Of a stretch of 64,000 nt of DNA, positions 1 through 7,716 are shown piece by piece (the stretch's first letter is position 1; each line of letters starts with the position of its first letter). The position numbers and the translations under genes are program-made. The notes under the pieces are model-generated. The model worked only from the letters and a program-made list of their open reading frames with translations. It ran no database searches and had not been told where the DNA came from. This DNA comes from an uncultured Dehalococcoidia bacterium (GTDB lineage Bacteria > Chloroflexota > Dehalococcoidia > Dehalococcoidales > UBA1222). The stretch spans positions 1-64,000 of the forward strand of contig CAIMVG010000023.1 in NCBI GenBank assembly GCA_903844845.1, given 5' to 3'.

Positions 1-219
1 GGCAACAAAGAACGTGCGACGCTCCGGCGAACAATTAGCGGTGACGGAGCGGCGCACGAGGGAACGAGCCAGTTATAGCCATCGCCAACTTATTAGGCAT
101 GAACTGGCGAGTGACCGTTTCAACCTCCCGCTTGGCGCAAGGTGATTGGGGGGCGGGTAACAGTCCGCCCGTGAGCGGGCTGTTACGGTGGACACACTCA
201 AGACTTTTCAGGTGCGGGG

Positions 220-251
220 GCCAGTCGGCGGCGTGTGTGCGGACGACTGGC
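220..251. repeat. CAGTCG-family inverted repeat, copy 1
   Basis: Arms GCCAGTCG (220-227) and CGACTGGC (244-251) enclose a 16-base G/T-rich loop. The left flank is G-rich (GGTGCGGG) and the right flank reads AGGAGGCGGGGAC, resembling the flanks of copies 2-4. Confidence 0.75.
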
Positions 252-418
252 AGGAGGCGGGGACTATGAATACGTACCCTTCGACAGGACACCCGCTGAT
301 GTTTAACAGGAGAGCGGCTGCAACCCGGCGCTGCCTACCTCCTCTGCCGGGGTGCGCCGCGAAGAGCGAACCAGGCCTGAACCCGGGAGAACAAATCGTG
401 GATTTTGGCGGGGCGGAT

Positions 419-452
419 GCCAGTCGGTGCGGCGCCCGGAGCGGCGACTGGC
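419..452. repeat. CAGTCG-family inverted repeat, copy 2
   Basis: Arms GCCAGTCG and CGACTGGC enclose about 18 bases. The left flank is GGCGGGGCGGAT and the right flank AAGGGTGGGGAC. These flanks are the clearest form of the shared element. Confidence 0.75.
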
Positions 453-596
453 AAGGGTGGGGACCAGAGAGCTCGTGCCCTCTGTTTGATACAAACGCTT
501 TACCCTAGCCACTGCGAAGCAGATCGGCAGGGTAAAGCCTCCATAGCCGCAAGAAGCGTCATCCTCACCATCGGCGCCACATCGCAGGCGGGGCGG

Positions 597-634
597 GTTC
601 AGTCGGGCGGACGTGTCAGGAAGCGCGACTGAAC
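597..634. repeat. CAGTCG-family inverted repeat, copy 3
   Basis: Arms GTTCAGTCG and CGACTGAAC. The outer bases differ from copies 1 and 2 on both arms in a compensating way (GCC/GGC becomes GTTC/GAAC), so pairing is kept although the sequence changed. The left flank GGCGGGGCGG matches copy 2. Confidence 0.75.
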
Positions 635-681
635 GGGGTGAGGTGACCTCAGCTTTAGTTCAAGGTTGGGCGGAGGCGAGT

Positions 682-709
682 GCCAGTCGGCGTTTGTGTG
701 GCGACTGGC
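682..709. repeat. CAGTCG-family inverted repeat, copy 4
   Basis: Arms GCCAGTCG and CGACTGGC enclose a 12-base loop, the shortest of the set. The right flank ACGGGGATGAG resembles that of copy 3. It lies about 30 bases beyond the 3' end of the AbiEii-like gene, so it could also act as its transcript end. Confidence 0.75.
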
Positions 710-741
710 ACGGGGATGAGAGAGAATGTAAACAAACTCAA

Positions 742-1740
742 TTACGGCAAACTATTGATCTCTTTCTCTAGCGAAGCCAACCCTGACAGAATTTCATCAA
801 AGCTGGGAATAGTGCCGAAAAGCATTGGCTTCATTGATTCGTAGTCTCTGGCAAGTTCGGCTGCATGATACCCGGACGGGGATAATCGTAGACTGCCAGG
901 TTCTGCGGTTTCGTACTTGGACCAAGCCGAATGATAAAACTTATCCTTGAAGATCACCACAGCCTTAAGTAAGTCAAGCCTTTTAATCGCGCTCTCTCGG
1001 ACAGGAAGGCGGCTTAAACGGTATAAATCATAATAGTGTCGTGAATAGCGAGGCGGGAGCATTTTATCCACCGGACGATGAAACTCCTGGTGCAGGATAG
1101 TAGCCTTCTCCCAGAAAGTGCGCTCGGCCACAACTGTTGGGATGGTGGTGGACGGTTTAGTGAAAAACTCAGGGTATTTCTCGGCAGAGTACGGACGAAT
1201 TTCCTTCGGTTCATTGGGAGCCCAGGCTGCCAAAGGCCCGATTTCGAGTATTATTTCCGGTCGAATGGCTCTCAATTCGAACGCTTTCGGATATCGAATG
1301 AGTACGCCTTGTGGATTTTCTTTATCTACGCTAACTTCAATATCCGCTACAAGCCCCTTCAAGCCCTGGCGAACAGCAGGCGCGAACTCCCGCGCTAGAA
1401 ATTCCTCGCACTGCTGATTAGCAGCCTTGTTAAACGCATCTTGTTCATTTCTGCTGCGTTGTTTCAATAAATCGTCAGTAGAACAGCCGAGCAGGCGCCA
1501 ATCCAAGATGAGATCAACGTCTTCAGAAAAGCGTTCAATGGCGTCATAGGCCTTTGAAAGGCTGGTGCCGCCCTTGAAAGCCATCTTGTCCTTCCACGGA
1601 CTACTCTGGAAGAGGTAATCAAGAACCCAGCAAACCCAAAAGTCCTTTTCAATAATGGCTTCACTAATATTCATCGCCTGAGCGGATGCCCTGAATACGT
1701 CGCGCCGGTCCTTTTCTGAACGACGGGCAAAGTCACGCAT
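742..1740 (-). CDS. AbiEii-type nucleotidyltransferase toxin
   Basis: Probable toxin of an AbiE type IV toxin-antitoxin pair, 332 residues. Near the N-terminus it carries the family signature: KDFWVCWVL at about residue 32, FKGGTSLSKAY at about 55, and RFSEDVDLIL at about 70, the last two forming the nucleotidyltransferase GG[ST]..DxD core. AbiEii proteins transfer nucleotides to RNA targets and arrest growth, which limits phage. The start overlaps the end of the upstream antitoxin gene by 8 bases, so the two are translationally coupled. The gene lies in a defence island that ends at a tRNA fragment at 10925. Assignment to the family is firm; the exact substrate cannot be read from the sequence. 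Confidence 0.88.
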   Translation of the reverse strand: MRDFARRSEKDRRDVFRASAQAMNISEAIIEKDFWVCWVLDYLFQSSPWKDKMAFKGGTSLSKAYDAIERFSEDVDLILDWRLLGCSTDDLLKQRSRNEQDAFNKAANQQCEEFLAREFAPAVRQGLKGLVADIEVSVDKENPQGVLIRYPKAFELRAIRPEIILEIGPLAAWAPNEPKEIRPYSAEKYPEFFTKPSTTIPTVVAERTFWEKATILHQEFHRPVDKMLPPRYSRHYYDLYRLSRLPVRESAIKRLDLLKAVVIFKDKFYHSAWSKYETAEPGSLRLSPSGYHAAELARDYESMKPMLFGTIPSFDEILSGLASLEKEINSLP

Positions 1741-2356
1741 GATGCGCCTTCTTTTCTGCTGCCAATTCCTTGATGGCGTTATAAACCAGGGATGTTGAAT
1801 ATTTAGCCTCTTTGGCAGCTAGTTTAAGTTCAGTCGCGGAAAACTCCTCGCGGAGCTTGCCCATGATAGATCTGTCCACGCGGTTTTCCCCAAGGGCTTT
1901 AAGCGCCTGCACTAATAAAGCGGTTCTAGGGGAAAGACTGGTGGTTTCCTTGTTTGTCCGGTGTTTAAATACCAGAATACCGCCTTCCCATTCGTACTTC
2001 TTCGACGGACCGTCGCTGAAATACTGATATTGGGCAGGAACCTGTTTTGACAGCCCCAATAGATTTAACGCCGTGTCACCTGTTGGCATGACAGTCCAAC
2101 CGTTAGCCCGGGCTATTGCCCGGACAACTGAGTCAGGGTCCGGATTGGACGGGGCATTGAGCAAGGAACTAATAGTCGGAAAATGATAGACACCTTTCCT
2201 CAATCGGAGGATTGTGCCCTGTTTCGTTAAACGACCAAGCACCTGGCGTACAGTAACGAGGTCGGCTATATCCTGAAAATCCTTAGAATTAAAAATCCAA
2301 CCTCTGCCATGTACATAGATTCGTTGCCGTATTCTTTTAGTCACATCTCTAGGCAT
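1733..2356 (-). CDS. AbiEi-like / DUF6088 antitoxin, autorepressor
   Basis: 207-residue cognate antitoxin of the AbiEii-like protein. The N-terminal part has the winged-helix layout of AbiEi proteins (a DIADLVTVRQVLGRL helix pair followed by RLRKGVYHFP); the C-terminal part has the usual alpha/beta domain. The frame extends upstream to 2410, but I prefer the ATG at 2356, because the longer start would put a perfect palindrome (2373-2404) inside the gene and the preferred start has a GCGGGTG stretch upstream. AbiEi proteins repress their own operon by binding inverted repeats in the promoter, and the palindrome fits that role. Confidence 0.82.
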   Translation of the reverse strand: MPRDVTKRIRQRIYVHGRGWIFNSKDFQDIADLVTVRQVLGRLTKQGTILRLRKGVYHFPTISSLLNAPSNPDPDSVVRAIARANGWTVMPTGDTALNLLGLSKQVPAQYQYFSDGPSKKYEWEGGILVFKHRTNKETTSLSPRTALLVQALKALGENRVDRSIMGKLREEFSATELKLAAKEAKYSTSLVYNAIKELAAEKKAHHA

Positions 2357-2372
2357 ATCACACCCGCTTTCA

Positions 2373-2404
2373 TTGTCACGAATAATAGGTATATTTCGTG
2401 ACAA
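2373..2404 (-). promoter_or_regulatory. Operator-like palindrome of the abiE operon
   Basis: TTGTCACGAA (2373-2382) and TTCGTGACAA (2395-2404) are exact reverse complements separated by 12 A/T-rich bases. The palindrome lies 17 bases upstream of the chosen antitoxin start. This matches the known negative autoregulation of AbiE systems through promoter inverted repeats; binding itself is inferred. Confidence 0.65.
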
Positions 2405-2608
2405 AGTCAACTAGTTGCACTTATCCAAACTTCTTGAAAGCCAGTATCACGGCAAGGGCCATCCGGCTTTAATTGTTGCCTGCTGACGGTAACGAGGGAT
2501 GGCAGTTAGTATCTATTGGGTCAAGACATGTATACCAATATAAAACGGCAATTGTGGTGCAATGGCGAAATTTATACGCGAAAGGCTGGATTTTGACGAA
2601 AAATAGAA

Positions 2609-3520
2609 TCAACCCAAATAAACATTATTGTTGTGCCATTCCAAAGAAACCTTTGATGGGCGGTCCTTAGGGTTAGCAGGGAGCCTGATGGTGCTCCCTT
2701 GTAGCCGGTAATAGTCCTTGCCATTCTCGAATTCTTCTCTAATCCTGCCGCTGACCTCGACAATCATCGATGGTGTGATCGTGAGATATCCCCGGTCTAA
2801 CAGGGCGTGCAGGTCCCGCCTGAGAAGAATCCCGTTGCTGACGGTGTTCCCTCCCTGTTCGGAAAATTGCATGATATGGGCTGCGTCTAGAGCAGGGAGA
2901 GTGCGCTCGCTAGTCAGGGCGCAGCGGCGCTCGTAGGCGTCTGTAACCATAACACGGAAAGACCCCTGGCCGAGGCGCGGCAAAATTAGAACGGTATCAC
3001 CGTAGCGTGAACCTTCCTCGCGAATGATATTGGAAACCGTGGAACCGAAATGCAGGTTTTTCCAAATTGAGAGGCCCGGCTCAATTGAAAGGTCATAACC
3101 CTTTCCTTGGACGATATTACTTTTCCAGTCAGAAGGGATTGGTATCCATGCATCTCGCGGCAGAAAGAAAGGTTGTTCGAGAAGGATGCATCCAATGGTG
3201 TAATCGGACGTGCGCGACTCTGCTTCTCGCCTGTATTTCTCAACGCGGTGACGCATTTCAGGCAAACTTCTGGCCCCGTTTGACAGGCCGAATGATTCCC
3301 ATGCCAAGCTGATCGGGATGAGGCTCGAGTAAGCGAATACCCCGCCGCCGACTATATAATCGAGAGGGCTATGCAGTTTAAAGAGGAATAGTTCGCCAGG
3401 CAAAAGTGCTTTGAATCCCCGGTTGCCGGAAGGCTGCCAGAAATTGACCTCATCCAAACCTGGGGTTGCGCGCAGTAACTCGAACCAATCCCGGTCTGTG
3501 ACACCAACAAAAGCTTGCAT
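2609..3520 (-). CDS. HNH endonuclease with N-terminal PUA/EVE-like region
   Basis: 303 residues. The C-terminal third has an HNH nuclease core: RRCALTSE (zinc-knuckle strand), LDAAHI with the catalytic His, then NGILLRRDLHALLDRGYLTI with the Asn and last His. The N-terminal 130 residues (DRDWFELL...NFWQPSGNRGFKALLPGELFLFKLH) resemble EVE/PUA-like modified-base readers found in modification-dependent restriction enzymes. By context (between AbiE and a type I system) a role in restricting modified foreign DNA is likely, but specificity is inferred. The ATG has no strong ribosome binding site. Confidence 0.75.
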   Translation of the reverse strand: MQAFVGVTDRDWFELLRATPGLDEVNFWQPSGNRGFKALLPGELFLFKLHSPLDYIVGGGVFAYSSLIPISLAWESFGLSNGARSLPEMRHRVEKYRREAESRTSDYTIGCILLEQPFFLPRDAWIPIPSDWKSNIVQGKGYDLSIEPGLSIWKNLHFGSTVSNIIREEGSRYGDTVLILPRLGQGSFRVMVTDAYERRCALTSERTLPALDAAHIMQFSEQGGNTVSNGILLRRDLHALLDRGYLTITPSMIVEVSGRIREEFENGKDYYRLQGSTIRLPANPKDRPSKVSLEWHNNNVYLG

Positions 3521-3676
3521 ATCGTATCGGCGTTATCTTACTACCAGCAGACGGGGCTGTCTATGCTTCGGCAACTGGTTTGGGGTTGAGGTCATACTTC
3601 AGGGGGTTATTGTTTAAAGGATAAGGTCAAATTGACATGATCGCGCATATCGAATGCACACCCACCAATAAACCAA

Positions 3677-3699
3677 CAGTCCCCTTTGCAGGGGGACTG
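3677..3699. terminator. Hairpin terminator downstream of the excisionase-like gene
   Basis: CAGTCCCC (3677-3684) pairs with GGGGACTG (3692-3699) around a 7-base loop. On the plus strand it is followed by CCTTTTGTTTTT, and on the minus strand by a weaker TTGGTTTATT. It lies 32 bases past the end of the minus-strand excisionase-like gene. Confidence 0.6.
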
Positions 3700-3730
3700 C
3701 CTTTTGTTTTTGAGTTGCTGCGCAAGGAGG

Positions 3731-4090
3731 TTAACGGCTACTCACCTTATCGCTCAACAACATCTCCAATCTTATCCTAGGCACCAAAATCCTTTTACCG
3801 AACCTAATACTCGGTATTTGGCCTTGCCTAATCGCCTCATAAACTGCATTTCTACTCATGCCGAGGAGTTTGGATACTTCTGAGACCGATAGTGTGAGTT
3901 TTTCAGGCGGGAGATTGATTGAAGAAGGTAAGGGCAATTCGACATTACCTTGTATCAAATCACCCTTCAGAGCGCCCTGTTCTCTGATGTAAACCCTTGC
4001 AATGATTTTAGCGAGTATACGCAGGCCACCTTCAAATTGCGTGAGCTCCTGCGCGCTGAGGCTATCGCTGCTATCAAGACTGATTGGCAT
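3731..4090 (-). CDS. Excisionase-family helix-turn-helix protein
   Basis: 119 residues. The C-terminal 50 residues form a MerR/excisionase-type winged helix: LTLSVSEVSKLLGMSRNAVYEAIRQ, then GQIPSIRFGKRILVPR. The N-terminal half is acidic and unrelated to known domains. An ATG lies 12 bases further upstream, but that ATG is part of the ribosome binding site: GGAGG is followed by AAGCG and then the ATG at 4090, which I take as the start. Such proteins either aid excision of integrated elements or regulate them, which suits a tRNA-bounded island. No integrase is present in the window. Confidence 0.75.
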   Translation of the reverse strand: MPISLDSSDSLSAQELTQFEGGLRILAKIIARVYIREQGALKGDLIQGNVELPLPSSINLPPEKLTLSVSEVSKLLGMSRNAVYEAIRQGQIPSIRFGKRILVPRIRLEMLLSDKVSSR

Positions 4091-4114
4091 CGCTTCCTCC
4101 ATTTTAGAGATTAT

Positions 4115-4252
4115 TCAACTCGATATAGCTTTCTCAATTAGGCTTTCGGTACTATTTTCGAATCCCAATTGTTTGAAGTATGTGTTGACCCTGGTGCCTC
4201 CACCCCAACCTCCGGCAAGTTGGCGGTAATGGGCACGAATAGCCTGCCCCAT
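4115..4252 (-). CDS. Small uncharacterised ORF upstream of the excisionase-like gene
   Basis: A 45-codon frame starting MGQAIRAHYRQL and ending IEKAISS, stopping 24 bases before the excisionase-like start. Its composition (balanced charges, coding-like codon choice) looks protein-like, but there is no clear ribosome binding site and it starts inside the transposase-like scrap. It may be a real small gene, or the tail of a gene cut by the IS event. I do not recognise it. Confidence 0.3.
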   Translation of the reverse strand: MGQAIRAHYRQLAGGWGGGTRVNTYFKQLGFENSTESLIEKAISS

Positions 4253-4296
4253 GCCGAATGGAGTCTTTTGCGATTATAGACCTCCTCAATGAAATA
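4249..4296 (-). pseudogene. C-terminal remnant of an IS3-family transposase
   Basis: Read on the minus strand, this stretch gives YFIEEVYNRKRLHSAWG, which closely matches the conserved YIEEVYNRKRLHSALG end of IS3/IS150-type OrfB transposases. The frame is not open upstream (a TAG appears five codons before) and loses similarity after HSAWG. No inverted repeats or full transposase are nearby, so it is a decayed scrap. Confidence 0.5.
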
Positions 4297-4374
4297 GGGA
4301 AGCCTTTGCTAGGTGCCTTGACGCCAACGAAGGTGAAACTTATCAGCGACTCAATGGGGTGAGATTAAGACCAC

Positions 4375-5094
4375 CTATTCGTTATTGAATTCAACAATTA
4401 TAGGGAAGTGGTCGCTTCTTGTCAGCCACGATTTATCTTCGTCAATTTCAAAACGAGTACAGACCGAAACCAATGACTTCGAAGCAAAGCAATAATCAAT
4501 GTGATAATGTAATGCAATTTCACGGCTGCGATACTGAGCGTATGTGTTCTTCTTCTCTCCGCCTTGATTTTCCTTAGTTCGTTCGTGGTACAAACTGCGC
4601 ATATTCATAGCACCGAGATACTCAACTAGATTTGTATGGTTAAGCTTTCCGTGTTTATCATTCCATCGTTGATTGCTATTAAAATCTCCGATTATGATCG
4701 AATCGTTTCGCAGCAAATTCTCATATTGTTTTAAAGCCAAGTTGACCTGTTCGATATAGGGGAGTTTACGGTCATATTTAGCCCATATCGCAAAAAGGTT
4801 TAATTTCTGGGTGCTGAATTTCAGAGGGATGATGTAGCGGTAGTTATCCTGATATTCATCATGTAGTGCGAAGGAATATTTAGATTTGGCGGCCACCAGC
4901 ACGCCTTTATCTTTAAAATTCTTGTTATTATCTCGCCCGAACCACTTTATGTTGGGGTATCCCTCCAATTGGCTTTGCGGATTATGCTCTAAATCCTCGC
5001 TTTCCTGGATTACAAGGATATCTGGATTATATGCAGTCACAAACTCAATTTTGTTCCTGAATCCGCCCTGGCAGTTCCAACTAACAACTCTCAT
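4375..5094 (-). CDS. Endonuclease/exonuclease/phosphatase (EEP) family protein
   Basis: 239 residues, compact single-domain size for the EEP fold. The family motifs are present in order: VVSWNCQGG (Asn metal ligand) at the start, LVIQES (Glu) near residue 30, IIIGDFNSNQRW (GDFN, Asp/Asn pair) near 140, and TRSDHFPI (SDH, catalytic His) near the end. EEP enzymes hydrolyse phosphodiesters using Mg2+; members include exonuclease III and deoxyribonucleases. The substrate is not evident. AAGGA lies about 9 bases before the ATG. Within the island it may belong to defence, but it is not a known part of type I systems. Confidence 0.8.
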   Translation of the reverse strand: MRVVSWNCQGGFRNKIEFVTAYNPDILVIQESEDLEHNPQSQLEGYPNIKWFGRDNNKNFKDKGVLVAAKSKYSFALHDEYQDNYRYIIPLKFSTQKLNLFAIWAKYDRKLPYIEQVNLALKQYENLLRNDSIIIGDFNSNQRWNDKHGKLNHTNLVEYLGAMNMRSLYHERTKENQGGEKKNTYAQYRSREIALHYHIDYCFASKSLVSVCTRFEIDEDKSWLTRSDHFPIIVEFNNE

Positions 5095-5122
5095 TGATTG
5101 AATCCTTTTGGTTCATTCGAAT

Positions 5123-5149
5123 GTCAGCGGCGTGTGTATGGCGACTGGC
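5123..5149. repeat. CAGTCG-family inverted repeat, diverged copy 5
   Basis: The right arm CGACTGGC (5142-5149), the loop GGCGTGTGTATGG and the right flank ACGGGGCCGGGGTC match the copies at 220-709. The left arm is changed (TGTCAGCGG instead of TGCCAGTCGG), so pairing is weakened. It lies in the gap between the EEP gene and the hsdMS gene, over 4 kb from the other copies. Confidence 0.65.
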
Positions 5150-5211
5150 ACGGGGCCGGGGTCATCTGCTTGCAGCCACACCGTGCAAAAAGGGAAGAGT
5201 GTGAGGAACTT

Positions 5212-7707
5212 TTACTCGCTATTCCATACCTCGGCGATTTTGTCCTTGATTTTCCGTTTGTAGAGGGTGATGAGTTCTTTGCTAGCATTGACCAATGCCT
5301 GTTCTTTTTCGATTTCAGTAACTATTTTTTGTTGTGTGGAGGCCGGAGGTAATGGTACGAGTAACTTGCGGATATAACCCAAAGAAATAAACTTTTGAGT
5401 AGAGCCAGAGGAAAAGTTCACAAACTGATTATTGAATGATGCTGAACTTAAAATGTGCTTTAAATAATGTTTATTAACTTTACTCACCTGAAAAAACTTA
5501 ATTAAAGCGACATTTTTTATAGCAAATTCTCTATTAAGCTTTTCAACAATAATTGGATTCCCGATAGTCCCAATCATTGGCATAATGATATCACCATCAT
5601 CAACTTTGGAACGCTTGTTAATTCTATCTAAATCTTCTTTTGAAATCAGGTTAACATCTGAAAAATCCAATGTATTATCCTTAATATTTTTAGATGTAAT
5701 CAATGGATAACCTTCGAGAACATATTTAGGGCTTTCATGAGTTCCATCTCTCACATCGCAAATTTCCCCCAACTCCACCCTCGGCCAGGTAGGATCAACT
5801 GCAATCTTTGGTTTATAGTTTTCAACCACCTGCCGCGAACCGTCTATTATCCTCTGGTAACCTTCTACTTCGGTCATAATTTCCTTCTGGACGGGGAGAG
5901 GGGGGAGGGGGATTTGTATTTTCTTGATGTCTCTCAGAATTATTCTCTGTATTGCAGCCCCTCCCTTCATCTCTAACGCCTGCTCAAGGATGCGATCTTG
6001 GAGTAATAATAATTCAAGAAAGGCGGTAGTAATCACCTCTTGATTAGGTGTTAAAATTGCTAGAGAAGAAAGAACTCCGAATTCTTTGTCGAAATTAACT
6101 TTAGCAACTTTACCCACAGTCCCGTCTTTGGAGAAAAGAACATCTCCTAAAAAGGGTCTACATCCATTATTAACTAATAGTTTATAATCATCCGAACTAA
6201 TATATTTGCACTGTGTAAAATCGATAATACCATCATGTAAATCTCTTACTGTAATATATGGTATTCCCTCATTTGTAGTTGCAGGGCTGTGGTGTGATCC
6301 ATCAGTAATTTTGGCACAGACCTCTCCCAACGCCACCATCGACCACTTATGGCATAGCGTATCCACTATCCGATATCTCTCTACGCTCAAATTGTATTCG
6401 CCATTCTCGGCTATCTGGCTTTTCTTGACCACCAAACCCAAAGCCGAACTGCTTTCGGCTTTTCCTGACAGCGCAGCTTGCTTATATTCAGTAATGGCTT
6501 TCAAGGCTTCGGTTAGGTCACTCCCTGCTACCTGTTTCCTCTGAGCACCCAGGTCAAAGCCGTCGTTTTCTACTTTCACGAATAGAATGGAATCACTCAT
6601 ACGGGCTAGGCGTTTGTCCATCAGCAGAATGGAAGTCTTGACTCCTGAATAGGGCTGAAACACGCCTGCAGGCAAACTCACAACGGCGTAAAGGTAGTTA
6701 TCAACCAGCACCTTGCGCAGGGCTTTGTAGGCGTTACCCGACTGGAAAATAACACCCTCCGGAACGATGACACCAGCGCGCCCATTTTGGAGCAAATGTT
6801 CGGCGATGTAATCCACGAACAGGACTTCGGAACGTTTAGCCTGAACACTAAAATGCTGGTGGGGGATGATGCCGCCCTTGGGGGACATGAAAGGCGGATT
6901 GGCCATGATAACATCGTAATACTCGTTCCATTTATCTTCGCTGGTCAAAGTGTCGTATTCGGCGATTTGAGGGGTGGGAAAGCCGTGGAGATACATATTG
7001 ACGCGCGACAGGCGCACCATATCGGGCGCAATGTCATAACCCACGATGTTGTTAAGGAGTTTGCTTTTCTCATCCGGAAGCAACGCCGCGCCGTCTTTGC
7101 CGTCTTTGGCGTTTTGCTTGAGGATGTATTTGTAAGCTGAAATAAGGAACCCCGCGGTGCCGCAGGCAGGATCGAGGATGCGGTCGTCTTTCCTTGGCTC
7201 AACAGCTTCCACCATGAAGTCGATGATGTGGCGCGGTGTGAGGAACTGACCGGCATCACCCTGGGAACCCAGCACAGAAAGCAGGTATTCAAAGGCATTG
7301 CCTAACTGTTCCGAATGCTCGTAAGTGAAATCATTGATAGTCTTGAGAAACAGGCGCAGCGTTTCGGGGTCGCGATAGGGCAGGAAGGCGTTTTTGAAGA
7401 TGTCGCGGAAAAGCTGAGGCAGATTCTGGCTGGTCTGGAATTTTTCAATAGCTTCGCCGTAAAGAGATAACAACTGGTAACCGCCCGTTTCGGCAGACAT
7501 AAGGGTGGACCATGCATATTTCTCAAGGTCACCTGTGAAAAAGTGCCGTTTGCCGCCCAACTCCTCCGACTCCCTGTCCATGTCATCCATGAACTTGTAA
7601 ATAAGGGCGATGGTTATCTGCTCCACCTGCGATTTGGGGTCGGGGATTTTACCAACGAGAATATCCCGCGAGCTATCGATACGGCGCTTGGTAATGGAAT
7701 CAAGCAT
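5212..7707 (-). CDS. hsdM-hsdS: Type I restriction-modification HsdM-HsdS fusion
   Basis: 831 residues joining methylase and DNA-recognition subunits. Residues 1-430 are an N6-adenine methylase: helical N-terminal domain, SAM-binding DPACGTAGF at 179, catalytic NPPF at 270. Residues from about 450 carry two target-recognition domains that each begin alike (KWSMVALGEVCAKITDGSHHSP and WPRVELGEICDVRDGTHESP) and end in conserved helices (PLPPLPVQKEIMTEVE, PLPPASTQQKIVTEIE), the HsdS layout for a bipartite target. Separate hsdM and hsdS genes are usual in type I systems, so the fusion is noteworthy. AAGGAG precedes the ATG; the start is 9 bases past the hsdR stop. Confidence 0.9.
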   Translation of the reverse strand: MLDSITKRRIDSSRDILVGKIPDPKSQVEQITIALIYKFMDDMDRESEELGGKRHFFTGDLEKYAWSTLMSAETGGYQLLSLYGEAIEKFQTSQNLPQLFRDIFKNAFLPYRDPETLRLFLKTINDFTYEHSEQLGNAFEYLLSVLGSQGDAGQFLTPRHIIDFMVEAVEPRKDDRILDPACGTAGFLISAYKYILKQNAKDGKDGAALLPDEKSKLLNNIVGYDIAPDMVRLSRVNMYLHGFPTPQIAEYDTLTSEDKWNEYYDVIMANPPFMSPKGGIIPHQHFSVQAKRSEVLFVDYIAEHLLQNGRAGVIVPEGVIFQSGNAYKALRKVLVDNYLYAVVSLPAGVFQPYSGVKTSILLMDKRLARMSDSILFVKVENDGFDLGAQRKQVAGSDLTEALKAITEYKQAALSGKAESSSALGLVVKKSQIAENGEYNLSVERYRIVDTLCHKWSMVALGEVCAKITDGSHHSPATTNEGIPYITVRDLHDGIIDFTQCKYISSDDYKLLVNNGCRPFLGDVLFSKDGTVGKVAKVNFDKEFGVLSSLAILTPNQEVITTAFLELLLLQDRILEQALEMKGGAAIQRIILRDIKKIQIPLPPLPVQKEIMTEVEGYQRIIDGSRQVVENYKPKIAVDPTWPRVELGEICDVRDGTHESPKYVLEGYPLITSKNIKDNTLDFSDVNLISKEDLDRINKRSKVDDGDIIMPMIGTIGNPIIVEKLNREFAIKNVALIKFFQVSKVNKHYLKHILSSASFNNQFVNFSSGSTQKFISLGYIRKLLVPLPPASTQQKIVTEIEKEQALVNASKELITLYKRKIKDKIAEVWNSE

Positions 7708-7716
7708 GGGGGCTCC

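Larger units (their letters stand above)
14..709. repeat. Field of closely spaced inverted repeats
   Basis: No convincing gene is seen in the first 741 bases. Instead there are at least eight hairpin-forming inverted repeats. Arms are 14-26/45-57 (13 bp, one mismatch), 68-74/102-108 (GCCAGTT/AACTGGC), 157-163/180-186 (GTAACAG/CTGTTAC), 220-227/244-251, 419-427/444-452, 497-506/529-538 (GCTTTACCCT/AGGGTAAAGC), 597-605/626-634 and 682-689/702-709. Four share the arm (GC)CAGTCG...CGACTG(GC) and G-rich flanks, so they are copies of one element; the others differ in sequence but are similarly built. The short open frames across this stretch run through the repeats and have no ribosome binding sites, so I do not call them genes. 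Function unknown. Confidence 0.75.

Noticed and set aside
188-632. Open frames of 106 and 75 codons across the repeat field
   Set aside because: They run through several hairpin repeats, have no ribosome binding site and have odd composition.
14-709. Integron attC array
   Set aside because: The hairpins lack the GTTRRRY/RYYYAAC ends and no cassette-like genes lie between them.
220-709. CRISPR array
   Set aside because: Only four copies, irregular spacing of 60-170 bases and variable loops.
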